A DNA stretch of 33,405 nt from Mobilicoccus pelagius NBRC 104925 (GTDB lineage Bacteria; Actinomycetota; Actinomycetes; Actinomycetales; Dermatophilaceae): the NCBI RefSeq assembly GCF_000247995.1, contig NZ_BAFE01000068.1, forward strand, positions 1 through 33,405, given 5' to 3'. Under the pieces are notes generated by a model that searched no databases, was not told the DNA's origin, and was given only the letters and a program-made list of their open reading frames with translations. This document shows, piece by piece, positions 26,571 through 33,289 of the stretch (position 1 is its first letter; each line of letters opens with the position of its first letter). The position numbers and the translations under genes are program-made.

Positions 26571-29434
26571 GGCTGCACCGCATCGTCCTCACCCACGTCA
26601 AGGGCGTCGCCGACCGCGAGATCGTCTTTCCCGACTCCGGCATCGTCGTCGTCGAGGGTGAGAACGAGGCGGGCAAGACGACGATGATCGAGGCCCTCGA
26701 CCTCCTCTTCGAGGAGAAGGACTCCTCGAAGAAGCGGCACGTCCTCACGATGCGACCCGTGGGGCTCGACGTGAGCAGTGCCGTCGAGGCCGAGATCAGC
26801 AGTGGCCCTTACCGGTTCACGTACCGCAAGCAGTGGTTCCGCAAGCCGTCGACGGTGCTCACCGTGCACGCGCCGCGGCGTGAGCAGCTCACCGGCGCCG
26901 CCGCCCACGACCGTGTGCGCGAGATCCTCGAGGAGACGACGGACGCGGATCTGTGGCGGGCGATGCGTCTCATGCAGGCCACGCCGCTCACGGCCACCGA
27001 CCTCTCCGGCAGCACCGCTCTCTCCGCCGCTCTCGACGAGGCCGCGGGGCAGGCCGGGTCCGCGGGCGGGGAGGGCGATTCGATCCTCGAGGCCGCGGAG
27101 GGGGTGTATCGCGAGTTCTTCACCGCCACCGGGCGCCCCACCGGCGAGTACCGGGAGGCGGAGACGCGTCTCGACGCCGCCCGGGCCGCCCGCGACGAGG
27201 CCGCGGCGGCGGTGCGGGAGGTCGCTGACGACGTCGCGCGTCACACCACGGCCGTCCACGAACTCGACCGGCTCGCCGCCCAGCTCGAGGCGGGGGAGGC
27301 GACGGAGGCCGAACTCCAGGAGCAGTGGGAGGTCGCGCAGCGGGTCGTCCGCGAGGCGGAGCACCTCGCCACCCGTACGGCGATGGCACGTCAGGCGTAC
27401 GAGTCGGCCCTCGACACCGCGCGGCGCAGGGAGGAGCTCGTCGCCGAGATCGACGGGTTCGACCGTGCCCTCGCCGAGGCGGAGGCCGAGCTCGAACGGT
27501 GCCGCGCCGAGGTCGACCCGGGGCAGGAGCGACTCACGGCCGCCCTCGACGCGGCCGAGAGGGCGCGGGCGCAGCAGCGGGAGGCGCGGCGTGCGGCGTC
27601 CGGGGCGGAATCCGACATCGCGCTCGTCGCGGATCTCGCCGACCTCACGGTTCTCGCCGGGCGGCTCTCCCGACTCGACGAGGTCGTCGACGCACGACGG
27701 GCCGCGCGCGAAGCGGCCCGGGGCGCGCGTTTCGAGGCCTCCCTGCCGCGGCTCGAGGCCGCGGAGCGCGCGGTCGAGATCGCCCGCGCCGAGTGGCGGG
27801 CCGGAAGTCCCACGTGGCGTGTCGTCCCGCTGGCGGAGGGCGAGACCGTCCTCGTCGACGGCGAGGAGACGACGCTCGCCGAGGCCGTCGACGGGGTCGT
27901 CGGGGCGACGACGTCCCTCGAAGTTCCCGGCCGCGTCCGCATCGAGATCGAACCGGCCGCCGGGGCGGTCGACCGCGCCGAGGTGGTCGCCCGGGCGGAG
28001 GCCGAGCTCGCGGACCTGCTCGCGGCGGCCGGGGTCGCCGACCTTGCCGCGGCGCGGGCGGCAGCGGAACGCGCGTCCGATCTCGAGGCCCGGTGCGCGG
28101 AGGTCGAGGCGCAGGTCGGGGCCGTCCTCGGCGGGTCCGATGTCGACTCGCTCCGCGAACGGGGGGATCAGCTCCTCGCCCACGTCGTCGAACTCGTCGC
28201 CCGACGTCTGGACGCGCAGCGCGAGGCCCGTGCTGTTCGTGGCGCCGCCACGACGAGCGACGAACCGTCCGCCGCCGTGAACGACGCCGCCGTGGCGGGG
28301 GACGTGGAGGAGGACGTCGACGGCCTCGACGAGGGCGACGTCGTCCTCGCGACACTGCGGGATTCCGTTCCTGCCGACGTCGACGAGGCACTCACGGGGC
28401 GGGTCGTCGCATGGATCCTCGCGACCGCCGACGCCGACCACCCCGACGAGGCGGTGCCCGCCGACGACGCGCCGGAGCGGGTGCTGCGCGCCGTCGCATC
28501 GCGTGCCCGCGCCCGCGAGAAGGCGGTGGAGGAGGAGATCGCGGCCGCGGAGGCCGAGATCGAGGTCCTCCGTACCGCGGTCGAGGCGGCGCGGTTGCGG
28601 GCGGCGAGGGCGGAGGTCGGTGTCGAGTCCGCACGCTCCGGGCTCACCGAGGCGACGCAGCGACTCACGACCGCCCGGGAGCGGGAATCCGACGAGGCGC
28701 TCGCCGCGCGGGTCGTCGACACGCAGGCAGCGCTGGGGGAGGCGCGGGCGAGAGAGTCCGACGTCGCCGCGGAGGTCGACCGGTACGACCCCGACAGCCT
28801 GCGCGTCCGTCTCGAGGGGGCGTCCGCGGCCGCGGCGTCGTTGCGGCGGCGGTTCGGTCAGGCGCGTGACGAGAGACTCGAGATCGAGGCGCGCCTTCGC
28901 CATGCGGGTGAGCAGGGGAGGGCGGAACGTCTCACGGAGGCCGAGTCTGCCGTCGCCCGCGCCGAACGCACCCTCGCGGGGCTGCGGCGTCGGGCGGAGG
29001 CGGCGCGCACCCTCGTCGAGGCGTTGACGCGGCACCGCGACGAGGTGCGCAGCGCCTATGTCGAGCCGTTCGGCCGGGCCGTCTCCCGTCTCGGGCGGGT
29101 CGTGTACGGGCCCGAGTTCGACGTCGAGATCGGGCCGGGGCTCACGATCGACGCGCGGCTCATCGGGGAGGAGCGCATCCCGTACGAGGCGCTGTCCTCG
29201 GGGGCGAAGGAGCAGATGTCGATCCTGTCGCGCCTCGCGTGCGCGTCGCTCGTCGACCCGGAGCAGGGTGCGCCGGTCATCCTCGACGACGCGATGGGGT
29301 ACTCCGATCCCGGCCGACTGCAGCGGGTGTGCTCGGCGTTCTCCCTCGTCGGCGGTGATGCGCAGATCATCCTGCTCACGTGCACCCCCGGCCGGTATGC
29401 GGCGATCCCCGACGCGCACGTCATCCAGGTCTGA
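26567..29434 (+). CDS. SbcC/Rad50-like coiled-coil ATPase lacking a zinc hook (YhaN-type)
   Basis: 955 residues. Walker A GENEAGKTT at 31-39, signature LSSGAKEQ from 876, and Walker B VILDDAMG with D907-D908 bracket long Glu/Ala/Arg-rich helical regions with heptad-like spacing. The two halves of the ATPase head must come together as in SMC/Rad50 proteins. No CxxC occurs anywhere, so the zinc hook used by SbcC and Rad50 to dimerise is missing. Around residues 415-470 a strand-rich, non-coiled insert (RVRIEIEP and neighbours) breaks the coil. Start is ATG 26567 inside an ATGA overlap with the nuclease gene, indicating a 1:1 complex. DNA repair is inferred from the family. Confidence 0.9.
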   Translation: MRLHRIVLTHVKGVADREIVFPDSGIVVVEGENEAGKTTMIEALDLLFEEKDSSKKRHVLTMRPVGLDVSSAVEAEISSGPYRFTYRKQWFRKPSTVLTVHAPRREQLTGAAAHDRVREILEETTDADLWRAMRLMQATPLTATDLSGSTALSAALDEAAGQAGSAGGEGDSILEAAEGVYREFFTATGRPTGEYREAETRLDAARAARDEAAAAVREVADDVARHTTAVHELDRLAAQLEAGEATEAELQEQWEVAQRVVREAEHLATRTAMARQAYESALDTARRREELVAEIDGFDRALAEAEAELERCRAEVDPGQERLTAALDAAERARAQQREARRAASGAESDIALVADLADLTVLAGRLSRLDEVVDARRAAREAARGARFEASLPRLEAAERAVEIARAEWRAGSPTWRVVPLAEGETVLVDGEETTLAEAVDGVVGATTSLEVPGRVRIEIEPAAGAVDRAEVVARAEAELADLLAAAGVADLAAARAAAERASDLEARCAEVEAQVGAVLGGSDVDSLRERGDQLLAHVVELVARRLDAQREARAVRGAATTSDEPSAAVNDAAVAGDVEEDVDGLDEGDVVLATLRDSVPADVDEALTGRVVAWILATADADHPDEAVPADDAPERVLRAVASRARAREKAVEEEIAAAEAEIEVLRTAVEAARLRAARAEVGVESARSGLTEATQRLTTARERESDEALAARVVDTQAALGEARARESDVAAEVDRYDPDSLRVRLEGASAAAASLRRRFGQARDERLEIEARLRHAGEQGRAERLTEAESAVARAERTLAGLRRRAEAARTLVEALTRHRDEVRSAYVEPFGRAVSRLGRVVYGPEFDVEIGPGLTIDARLIGEERIPYEALSSGAKEQMSILSRLACASLVDPEQGAPVILDDAMGYSDPGRLQRVCSAFSLVGGDAQIILLTCTPGRYAAIPDAHVIQV

Positions 29435-29621
29435 CACCGCCCGCCGTCCGGTCCCGTGGCTGCGGATCATCGCATCGACGCCGCGGGGCGGAGGCCAGGC
29501 GTCGCCACCAGGGCGACGGCGGGGTCGGGGCCGAGGCGCCGCGCCCATGGGGGCACTGCGCGGTGAGGCGGCGCGTCGTCGAGGCGTGAGCGACCAGCCG
29601 GATGCCGGGTCCGGCGACGTC

Positions 29622-29659
29622 GTGGCGACGGCGAACGCGGGTGGCGACGGCGAACGCGG
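29622..29659. repeat. Perfect 19-bp tandem duplication at a promoter
   Basis: GTGGCGACGGCGAACGCGG occurs at 29622-29640 and again, without a gap, at 29641-29659. The second copy ends 4 bp before the TAGGAT -10 element, so the pair covers the -35 region. The rest of 29435-29621 shows no gene. Confidence 0.85.
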
Positions 29660-29663
29660 TGCG

Positions 29664-29669
29664 TAGGAT
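29664..29669 (+). promoter_or_regulatory. -10 element TAGGAT for the small membrane protein
   Basis: TANNNT hexamer; the predicted start near 29676 gives a leader of about 37 nt with AAGGAGAG just before ATG 29713. Confidence 0.5.
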
Positions 29670-29712
29670 CGCGGCGTCCTCGTCTTCGTCCCCGTCTCAA
29701 GGAGAGCCCGCG

Positions 29713-29982
29713 ATGCTCACTCCTCGGCTGTGGGCCTTCGTCGTCGGCGGCGCTTTCGCGTTCGTCGCCGTCGCGGGGCTCGGCATGATCCTCCTCGGCG
29801 GCGAGGGCGGGTTCGCGTGGGTGCTCGTCGGGTTCGCGGCGGCCTCCGCCGCGGTCGCGTTCGTCGTGGCGGCCCGCAGCGGAACGGTGGATCCCGGGGG
29901 CGACGCACTCGACGACACCGCAATCCCACGCGATCCGGGGTCGGGTACGTCGCCGCGTCCGGGTGGTCTCACCGACCGCTGA
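29713..29982 (+). CDS. Small two-helix membrane protein
   Basis: 89 residues, not recognised. Two hydrophobic helices (about 8-28 and 34-53) are joined by a short GGEGG turn, with both ends probably in the cytoplasm. A 35-residue tail rich in Pro, Gly, Asp and Ser follows and should be disordered. ATG 29713 has a strong ribosome site (AAGGAGAG). The promoter carries the 19-bp tandem duplication. The upstream part of the open frame is that promoter region and is not coding. Confidence 0.75.
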   Translation: MLTPRLWAFVVGGAFAFVAVAGLGMILLGGEGGFAWVLVGFAAASAAVAFVVAARSGTVDPGGDALDDTAIPRDPGSGTSPRPGGLTDR

Positions 29983-30138
29983 CGCAGGGGGCCGGGTGCG
30001 CGGGCGGCCTCGGCGGCGGCACGGGCGGCGGCGCGTTCGCCCGTGGGCCTTGACCTCAGCGCCTCTGCCGTCGTGCCGGCGAGATGATCGCGCGGCCCAT
30101 GGGCGACGCGAGGCCTCACCCCCGTGCGATCCGCCCGT

Positions 30139-30166
30139 CCACGCTGGGCCGGCTGGCCAGGCGTGG
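30139..30166. terminator. Imperfect hairpin after the small membrane protein
   Basis: CCACGC (30139-30144) pairs with GCGTGG (30161-30166), with further GGCC pairing inside. It lies between the convergent small membrane protein and SRPBCC genes. Confidence 0.4.
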
Positions 30167-30178
30167 GGGTCGAGATCT

Positions 30179-30199
30179 CCCGATCCATGGCGGATCGGG
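30179..30199. terminator. Perfect 8-bp hairpin, terminator of the SRPBCC gene
   Basis: CCCGATCC (30179-30186) pairs with GGATCGGG (30192-30199) over a 5-nt loop, 27 bp beyond the minus-strand stop. The rest of 29983-30226 shows nothing else. Confidence 0.5.
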
Positions 30200-30226
30200 T
30201 GGGGTGGGGTCTCGGAGTCGTTCGGG

Positions 30227-30694
30227 TCAGGCGCGGGCCTCGGCGGCGCGGGCGATGGCGTCGAGGTTGGCAGTGAGGGACCGCTTGGCGAGCTGCTGGC
30301 CGACGGGGGCCATGACCTTCATCGCCATCTTGGCGAGGGTGCCGGCGTCCTCGGTGGCCTCCTCGTCGACGCTCGCCGTGAGGCGCGTGCCGGGGTGGAG
30401 GGCCGTGAGCGTGTACGTGGTGACGGAGCGGGTCTTGCCCTCGCCCTCGGCGATGCGGAGGAGGCCGAGGGCCTCATGCTCGACGACCTCGCGTTCGTGG
30501 GTCTCGTCGCGGCCGGTGGCGGCGCGGGTCTCGCGCCAGCGCGTGCCGAGGCGGACGGGGCCGTCGGTGAGCTTCTCGACGGCGCTCACGCCGGGGTGGA
30601 TCTCGGGGGCGCGTTCCAGGTCGGTGAGGACCGACCACACCCGGGTCGGTTCGGCCGCGATGTCGCGGGACAGGGACTGAGAAGGATTCGCCAT
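30227..30694 (-). CDS. SRPBCC-fold protein (polyketide cyclase/dehydrase-like)
   Basis: 155 residues. Typical SRPBCC/START-like pattern: an opening strand (SLSRDIAAEPTRVWSVLTDL), the helix turn ERAPEIHPGVSAVEKL, a strand GTRWRETR, and the long C-terminal helix (AKMAMKVMAPVGQQLAKR and on). These proteins bind hydrophobic ligands in a central cavity; no specific ligand can be named. Cytosolic, single gene. Start is ATG 30694, six bases after a TAGGCT -10 element. Confidence 0.85.
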   Translation of the reverse strand: MANPSQSLSRDIAAEPTRVWSVLTDLERAPEIHPGVSAVEKLTDGPVRLGTRWRETRAATGRDETHEREVVEHEALGLLRIAEGEGKTRSVTTYTLTALHPGTRLTASVDEEATEDAGTLAKMAMKVMAPVGQQLAKRSLTANLDAIARAAEARA

Positions 30695-30700
30695 GGGTCG

Positions 30701-30706
30701 AGCCTA
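30701..30706 (-). promoter_or_regulatory. -10 element TAGGCT, leaderless promoter for the SRPBCC gene
   Basis: Minus-strand TAGGCT ends 6 nt before ATG 30694, with no room for a ribosome site. Confidence 0.6.
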
Positions 30707-31130
30707 GTCGGCGAGGCGGGATGACGGCGGTCGGACGGGCGGGACCCGCGAGGTGACCGGGATGCGCCGGGGCATCCCGTTCGTCGTCGCATCACCACGG
30801 AGGCGGAGGGGACGCGGCGCGAACAGGCGCGGCGGGTTCTGCCCGTCGCCGGAGGCGGCATCGGCAGGGCTTTCCGCGGCGTCACGGCACGTCGTGTGGA
30901 CCTGATCGTCGGGGCATCGTGCGAGTGGGCGCCCCGCGCGTCGTGAAGGGGAGTGGGGTTCTGCGTCCGCGGAGCAGGTCCTGGCGGCGGTGCTCCTTGG
31001 GGGGGCCCGCCGGGGCGTGGAGTGGGGCCGCCGGGATGGCCGACGGTGGATCCGCCTGGGGATGAGGGCGACTCGTGGTGGGGGTGAAAGTTCTTGAGGC
31101 GGTTCCGCGTGCTCGCGAAGACGAGGAGAC
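30707..31130. other. Gene-poor 424-bp stretch
   Basis: Long open frames cross it on both strands, but their translations are Arg/Pro/Ser-rich with no recognisable domain, which is typical of non-coding high-GC DNA. I see no gene here. Confidence 0.5.
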
Positions 31131-31486
31131 GTGACGGCGCGATCGAAGACGCGCAAGAACCGTGAGCTGTCGGAGCGTCGGGTGGCCAACGGCACGGCGG
31201 CCCCGCCGCACGGGTCCACGTACCGTGTGCTGGAGGACGGCGTCACCCTGACACGCGCCAGGCGCTCCTCGACGATCCCGACGTGTGGGTGCGCGTCCAC
31301 GACTGCGCCGGAGCCGCGCCACGCGACGTCTCGAAGCAGGACTGTGCCGAGCTGTGGGACGACCTGTCGGCGGACCACGACGCCGCGCCCGGCCACGGGC
31401 CGTGGACCGCAGGAGGAACCGGCCCCTACCACGCACAGGTGTGGGGAGAGCGAAAGGAACGGCAGCTGTACGTCGTGCGGACGTGA
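31131..31486 (+). pseudogene. Small unknown gene, apparently frameshifted near 31,260
   Basis: The first part reads well in the frame of GTG 31131: MTARSKTRKNRELSERR, ANGTAAPPHGSTYRVLEDGV. Past about 31,255 that frame turns into Ser/Arg/Thr-rich nonsense, while a -1 shifted frame reads QALLDDPDVWVRVHDCAG, later GGTGPYHAQVWGERKERQ and LYVVRT, stopping at 31486. Joined, they give a plausible basic-then-acidic soluble protein of about 118 residues. GAGGAG precedes the GTG, though only 2 nt away. Causes could be a mutation, a sequencing error or, less likely, a programmed shift; no slippery heptamer is obvious. Family not recognised. Confidence 0.5.
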
Positions 31487-31529
31487 TGCGGCTCGCGCGG
31501 GATCGGTAGAGGCCCAGAGCGCTGTGACG

Positions 31530-31547
31530 CGGGGCCGAGATGCCCCG
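31530..31547 (+). terminator. Short perfect hairpin
   Basis: CGGGGC (31530-31535) pairs with GCCCCG (31542-31547) over a 6-nt loop, about 44 bp after the frameshifted gene. Possible terminator. Confidence 0.35.
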
Positions 31548-31609
31548 TCGTCGCTCGCGCATCGTTCCAGGGTGTGTTGCGTCCGGCGGTGCCCCGTCGT
31601 CGCACCCAC

Positions 31610-31653
31610 GGTGCCCCCGGCAGGATTCGAACCTGCGACACCCGCTTTAGGAG
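31610..31653 (-). other. tRNA-Arg(CCU) 3' fragment, likely attachment-site scar
   Basis: On the minus strand the sequence runs from an anticodon loop (CTCCTAA, anticodon CCU) through the 3' anticodon strand AGCGG, variable loop GTGTC, a perfect T arm (GCAGG-TTCGAAT-CCTGC), acceptor strand CGGGGGC, discriminator A and CC. Upstream of the loop the sequence is TGGCA instead of the CCGCT needed for pairing, and no D arm or 5' acceptor strand follows. So this is not a working tRNA. Integrases of actinobacterial elements and phages commonly use exactly this anticodon-loop-to-3'-end block as the crossover core. By orientation the left side would be chromosome and the element would extend rightward. 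Confidence 0.8.
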
Positions 31654-31750
31654 TGCCATCGAAGGGGCCTGTGGCCACATGTGGAGGCTGGTTGACCTGC
31701 ACGGATGACTCTCGTTGTCTAACGTGGAACGAGGGTGTTTCTCCACCTTG

Positions 31751-31771
31751 TGTGCCACAAATGTGCCACAA
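31751..31771. repeat. Helically phased direct repeat TGTGCCACAA
   Basis: TGTGCCACAA at 31751-31760 and 31762-31771, centres 11 bp apart (about one DNA turn), roughly 100 bp inside the tRNA fragment. Candidate arm-type or excisionase site. Alternatively, on the minus strand TGTGGCACA can encode Cys-Gly-Thr, as found in tails of some actinobacterial integrases, so it may be a degraded integrase end. Confidence 0.6.
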
Positions 31772-31955
31772 CCGGGCGGGCTGTCTAAGCGCGCATGGCT
31801 GGCCTCAGTCCGGCGCGGTTCGCCGACCATCCCGGGGCCGGGACATGACGGGCGACCGTCGGCGAACTGCGTCGGTGCGCGGGTCCAGGCTGCGAAGCCC
31901 GGCAAGAGAACGTGAGCCGGCCGCCTGACCTGCCCCGCCGCCGCCCTCCGAAGTG

Positions 31956-31997
31956 AACGGGCGCTTGAACCTCAATGACTGGGTTCAAGCGCCCGTT
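31956..31997. terminator. Perfect 16-bp hairpin
   Basis: AACGGGCGCTTGAACC (31956-31971) pairs with GGTTCAAGCGCCCGTT (31982-31997) over a 10-nt loop. On the plus strand the arm ends in a short T run (GTTT). Strong terminator candidate inside the putative element. Confidence 0.7.
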
Positions 31998-32015
31998 TCG
32001 CATGAGTCGGTGGCA

Positions 32016-32076
32016 GGGCGGGGCCGGGTGGGCGAGAACGGCCGCAGGCCGCAGCGCAGCCCACCCGGCCCCGCCC
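32016..32076. other. Perfect 18-bp inverted repeat with 25-nt loop
   Basis: GGGCGGGGCCGGGTGGGC (32016-32033) pairs perfectly with 32059-32076; the loop holds a small CGGCC/GGCCG stem. It follows the previous hairpin by 18 bp. It could be a second terminator, a protein-binding site or a structured RNA. The rest of 31654-32278 shows no gene. Confidence 0.6.
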
Positions 32077-32189
32077 AGCCAACCGCGCCGCGTCAGCGGC
32101 GCCTTGAATCAGTAGGGAAAGTTCTCACGGCGCGACATCTCGGTGGCGGACGGCGAGATGCGGTGAAGAGCGGGGACTGGATGGGTCGA

Positions 32190-32195
32190 TACCGT
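32190..32195 (+). promoter_or_regulatory. -10 element TACCGT for the HD-domain gene
   Basis: TANNNT hexamer 84 nt before ATG 32279. The predicted leader of about 77 nt contains GGGAGG (32266-32271) as the ribosome site. Confidence 0.4.
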
Positions 32196-32278
32196 GGGGC
32201 GGGAGATGCACGTCGCCGGAAGGGGGCACGTGAGGGTCACGCGCCGACACGATCACGGGTGCATCGGGAGGGCGAGCG

Positions 32279-32839
32279 ATGATGCCGACGGTCCGTGAGG
32301 CTGAGGCGCTGGCACGGGAGCTGGTAGGTGGGATCATGCCGCGGTGGGCGCATGTGCGTGCCGCGGGGCGTACTGCGGAGGAGCTCGTGCAGCGGGCCGG
32401 CCTGTCCGAGCGGGTGGCTGTCGCGGTCTGGCTGCATGACGTCGGGTACGGGGCCGGGATCCGGGAAACGGGGTTCCATCCCCTTGACGGCGCGAGGCAC
32501 CTCGAACGCTTGGGGATCGACGACGAGATCGTGCGCCTGGTTGCCTGGCACACGGGCGCGGGGTTCGAGGCCGAACAACGGGGCTTGATCGACGACTTGA
32601 CCGGCTTCAAGGCACCGGAGCAGGTGGAGCTGGACGCTTTGACGATGGTGGACTTGGCGACGGGGCCGGATGGCACGGCGGTGTTGGACTCGCGGCGCAT
32701 TGCCGAGATCCTCAGTCGCTACGAGGACGGGGACCCGGTGCATGAGGCGGTCACGCGCTCGACACCGTTCCTGCTGGCCTCTTCGGCGAGGGCGAAGGAG
32801 CGCCTCGGGCTACCGGAGGAATGGCCCACCATCTGCTAG
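32279..32839 (+). CDS. HD-domain protein (predicted phosphohydrolase)
   Basis: 186 residues. Metal-binding pattern of an HD hydrolase: H25 in RWAHVRAAG, the H53-D54 doublet in WLHDVGYG, the GFHPLDGARHL block (H67), H91 in VAWHTGAG, and an Asp in MVDLATGPDG. Such proteins usually hydrolyse nucleotides or phosphate esters; the substrate is unknown. Start is ATG 32279 or 32282 after GGGAGG. Leucines are often CTG or TTG, unlike the CTC-dominated genes to the left, suggesting a different origin. Its 3' end overlaps the convergent NUDIX gene by 30 bp. Confidence 0.85.
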   Translation: MMPTVREAEALARELVGGIMPRWAHVRAAGRTAEELVQRAGLSERVAVAVWLHDVGYGAGIRETGFHPLDGARHLERLGIDDEIVRLVAWHTGAGFEAEQRGLIDDLTGFKAPEQVELDALTMVDLATGPDGTAVLDSRRIAEILSRYEDGDPVHEAVTRSTPFLLASSARAKERLGLPEEWPTIC

Positions 32840-33277
32840 AGCGTCGTCGATGCGCTGCCGCATGGACGGGTGCATGTCGAGGCCAGCTAGGTCGTCGCGT
32901 GCGACCCATTCCACCGAGTCACTCTCGTCGCTGGTGGCGCGGTGGCCGCCGATGAGTTTGGCGCGGAACGCCAGGGAGAACTGCTGGCGCACCTCGCCGT
33001 CGTCGTAGGCCATGACGTGGTTAGGGTTGGTGTAGGTGCCGGTGAGGGTCTCGACGGCGACATCGTAGCCCGTCTCCTCCTTGACCTCGCGCATGACGGT
33101 CTGGATGATGGACTCGCCGGGCTCGTGACCACCACCGGGCAGGGCCCACTTCTCGTTGTCGGTCTTGTGGATCAGCAGGATCCTCCCCTCGTCATCACGG
33201 ACGATCGCGACGACAGAGGGAACGACACTGTTGATCACGGGGGCGTTGGGGTCGTCGATGTAGTCGATACGTGCCAC
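32810..33277 (-). CDS. NUDIX hydrolase
   Basis: 155 residues. Complete Nudix box at 49-71 (GGHEPGESIIQTVMREV, then KEETGYD), with the metal-binding REVKEE helix intact, so it should hydrolyse a nucleoside diphosphate linked to another moiety. The core strands ILLIHKTDNEKWALPGG and QQFSLAFRAKL are normal for the fold. The substrate cannot be read. GTG 33277 is fixed by a -10 element six bases upstream. Codon use includes CTG and CTA leucines, as in the convergent HD gene. A Nudix-box protein (Pif) is known from the integrative element pSAM2, which makes the location in a putative element notable; orthology is not claimed. Confidence 0.9.
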   Translation of the reverse strand: MARIDYIDDPNAPVINSVVPSVVAIVRDDEGRILLIHKTDNEKWALPGGGHEPGESIIQTVMREVKEETGYDVAVETLTGTYTNPNHVMAYDDGEVRQQFSLAFRAKLIGGHRATSDESDSVEWVARDDLAGLDMHPSMRQRIDDALADGGPFLR

Positions 33278-33283
33278 GTCCCG

Positions 33284-33289
33284 ACCGTA
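33284..33289 (-). promoter_or_regulatory. -10 element TACGGT, leaderless promoter for the NUDIX gene
   Basis: Minus-strand TACGGT ends 6 nt before GTG 33277, with no ribosome site between. Beyond it, 33290-33405 shows no recognisable gene before the window ends. Confidence 0.55.

Noticed and set aside
31610-31653. Functional tRNA-Arg gene
   Set aside because: The 5' half is missing: no 5' anticodon strand, D arm or 5' acceptor strand can be found upstream on the minus strand.
30704-31771. 355-codon open frame on the minus strand
   Set aside because: The translation is Arg/Pro/Ser-rich, crosses the tRNA fragment (hence AGVAGSNPAGGT, the usual read-through of a tRNA 3' end) and opposes the frameshifted gene; no domain visible.
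31426-31905. Minus-strand frame containing SQVRILPGAP, at first sight a peptide gene
   Set aside because: That string is the well-known translation artefact of a tRNA T arm and acceptor end.
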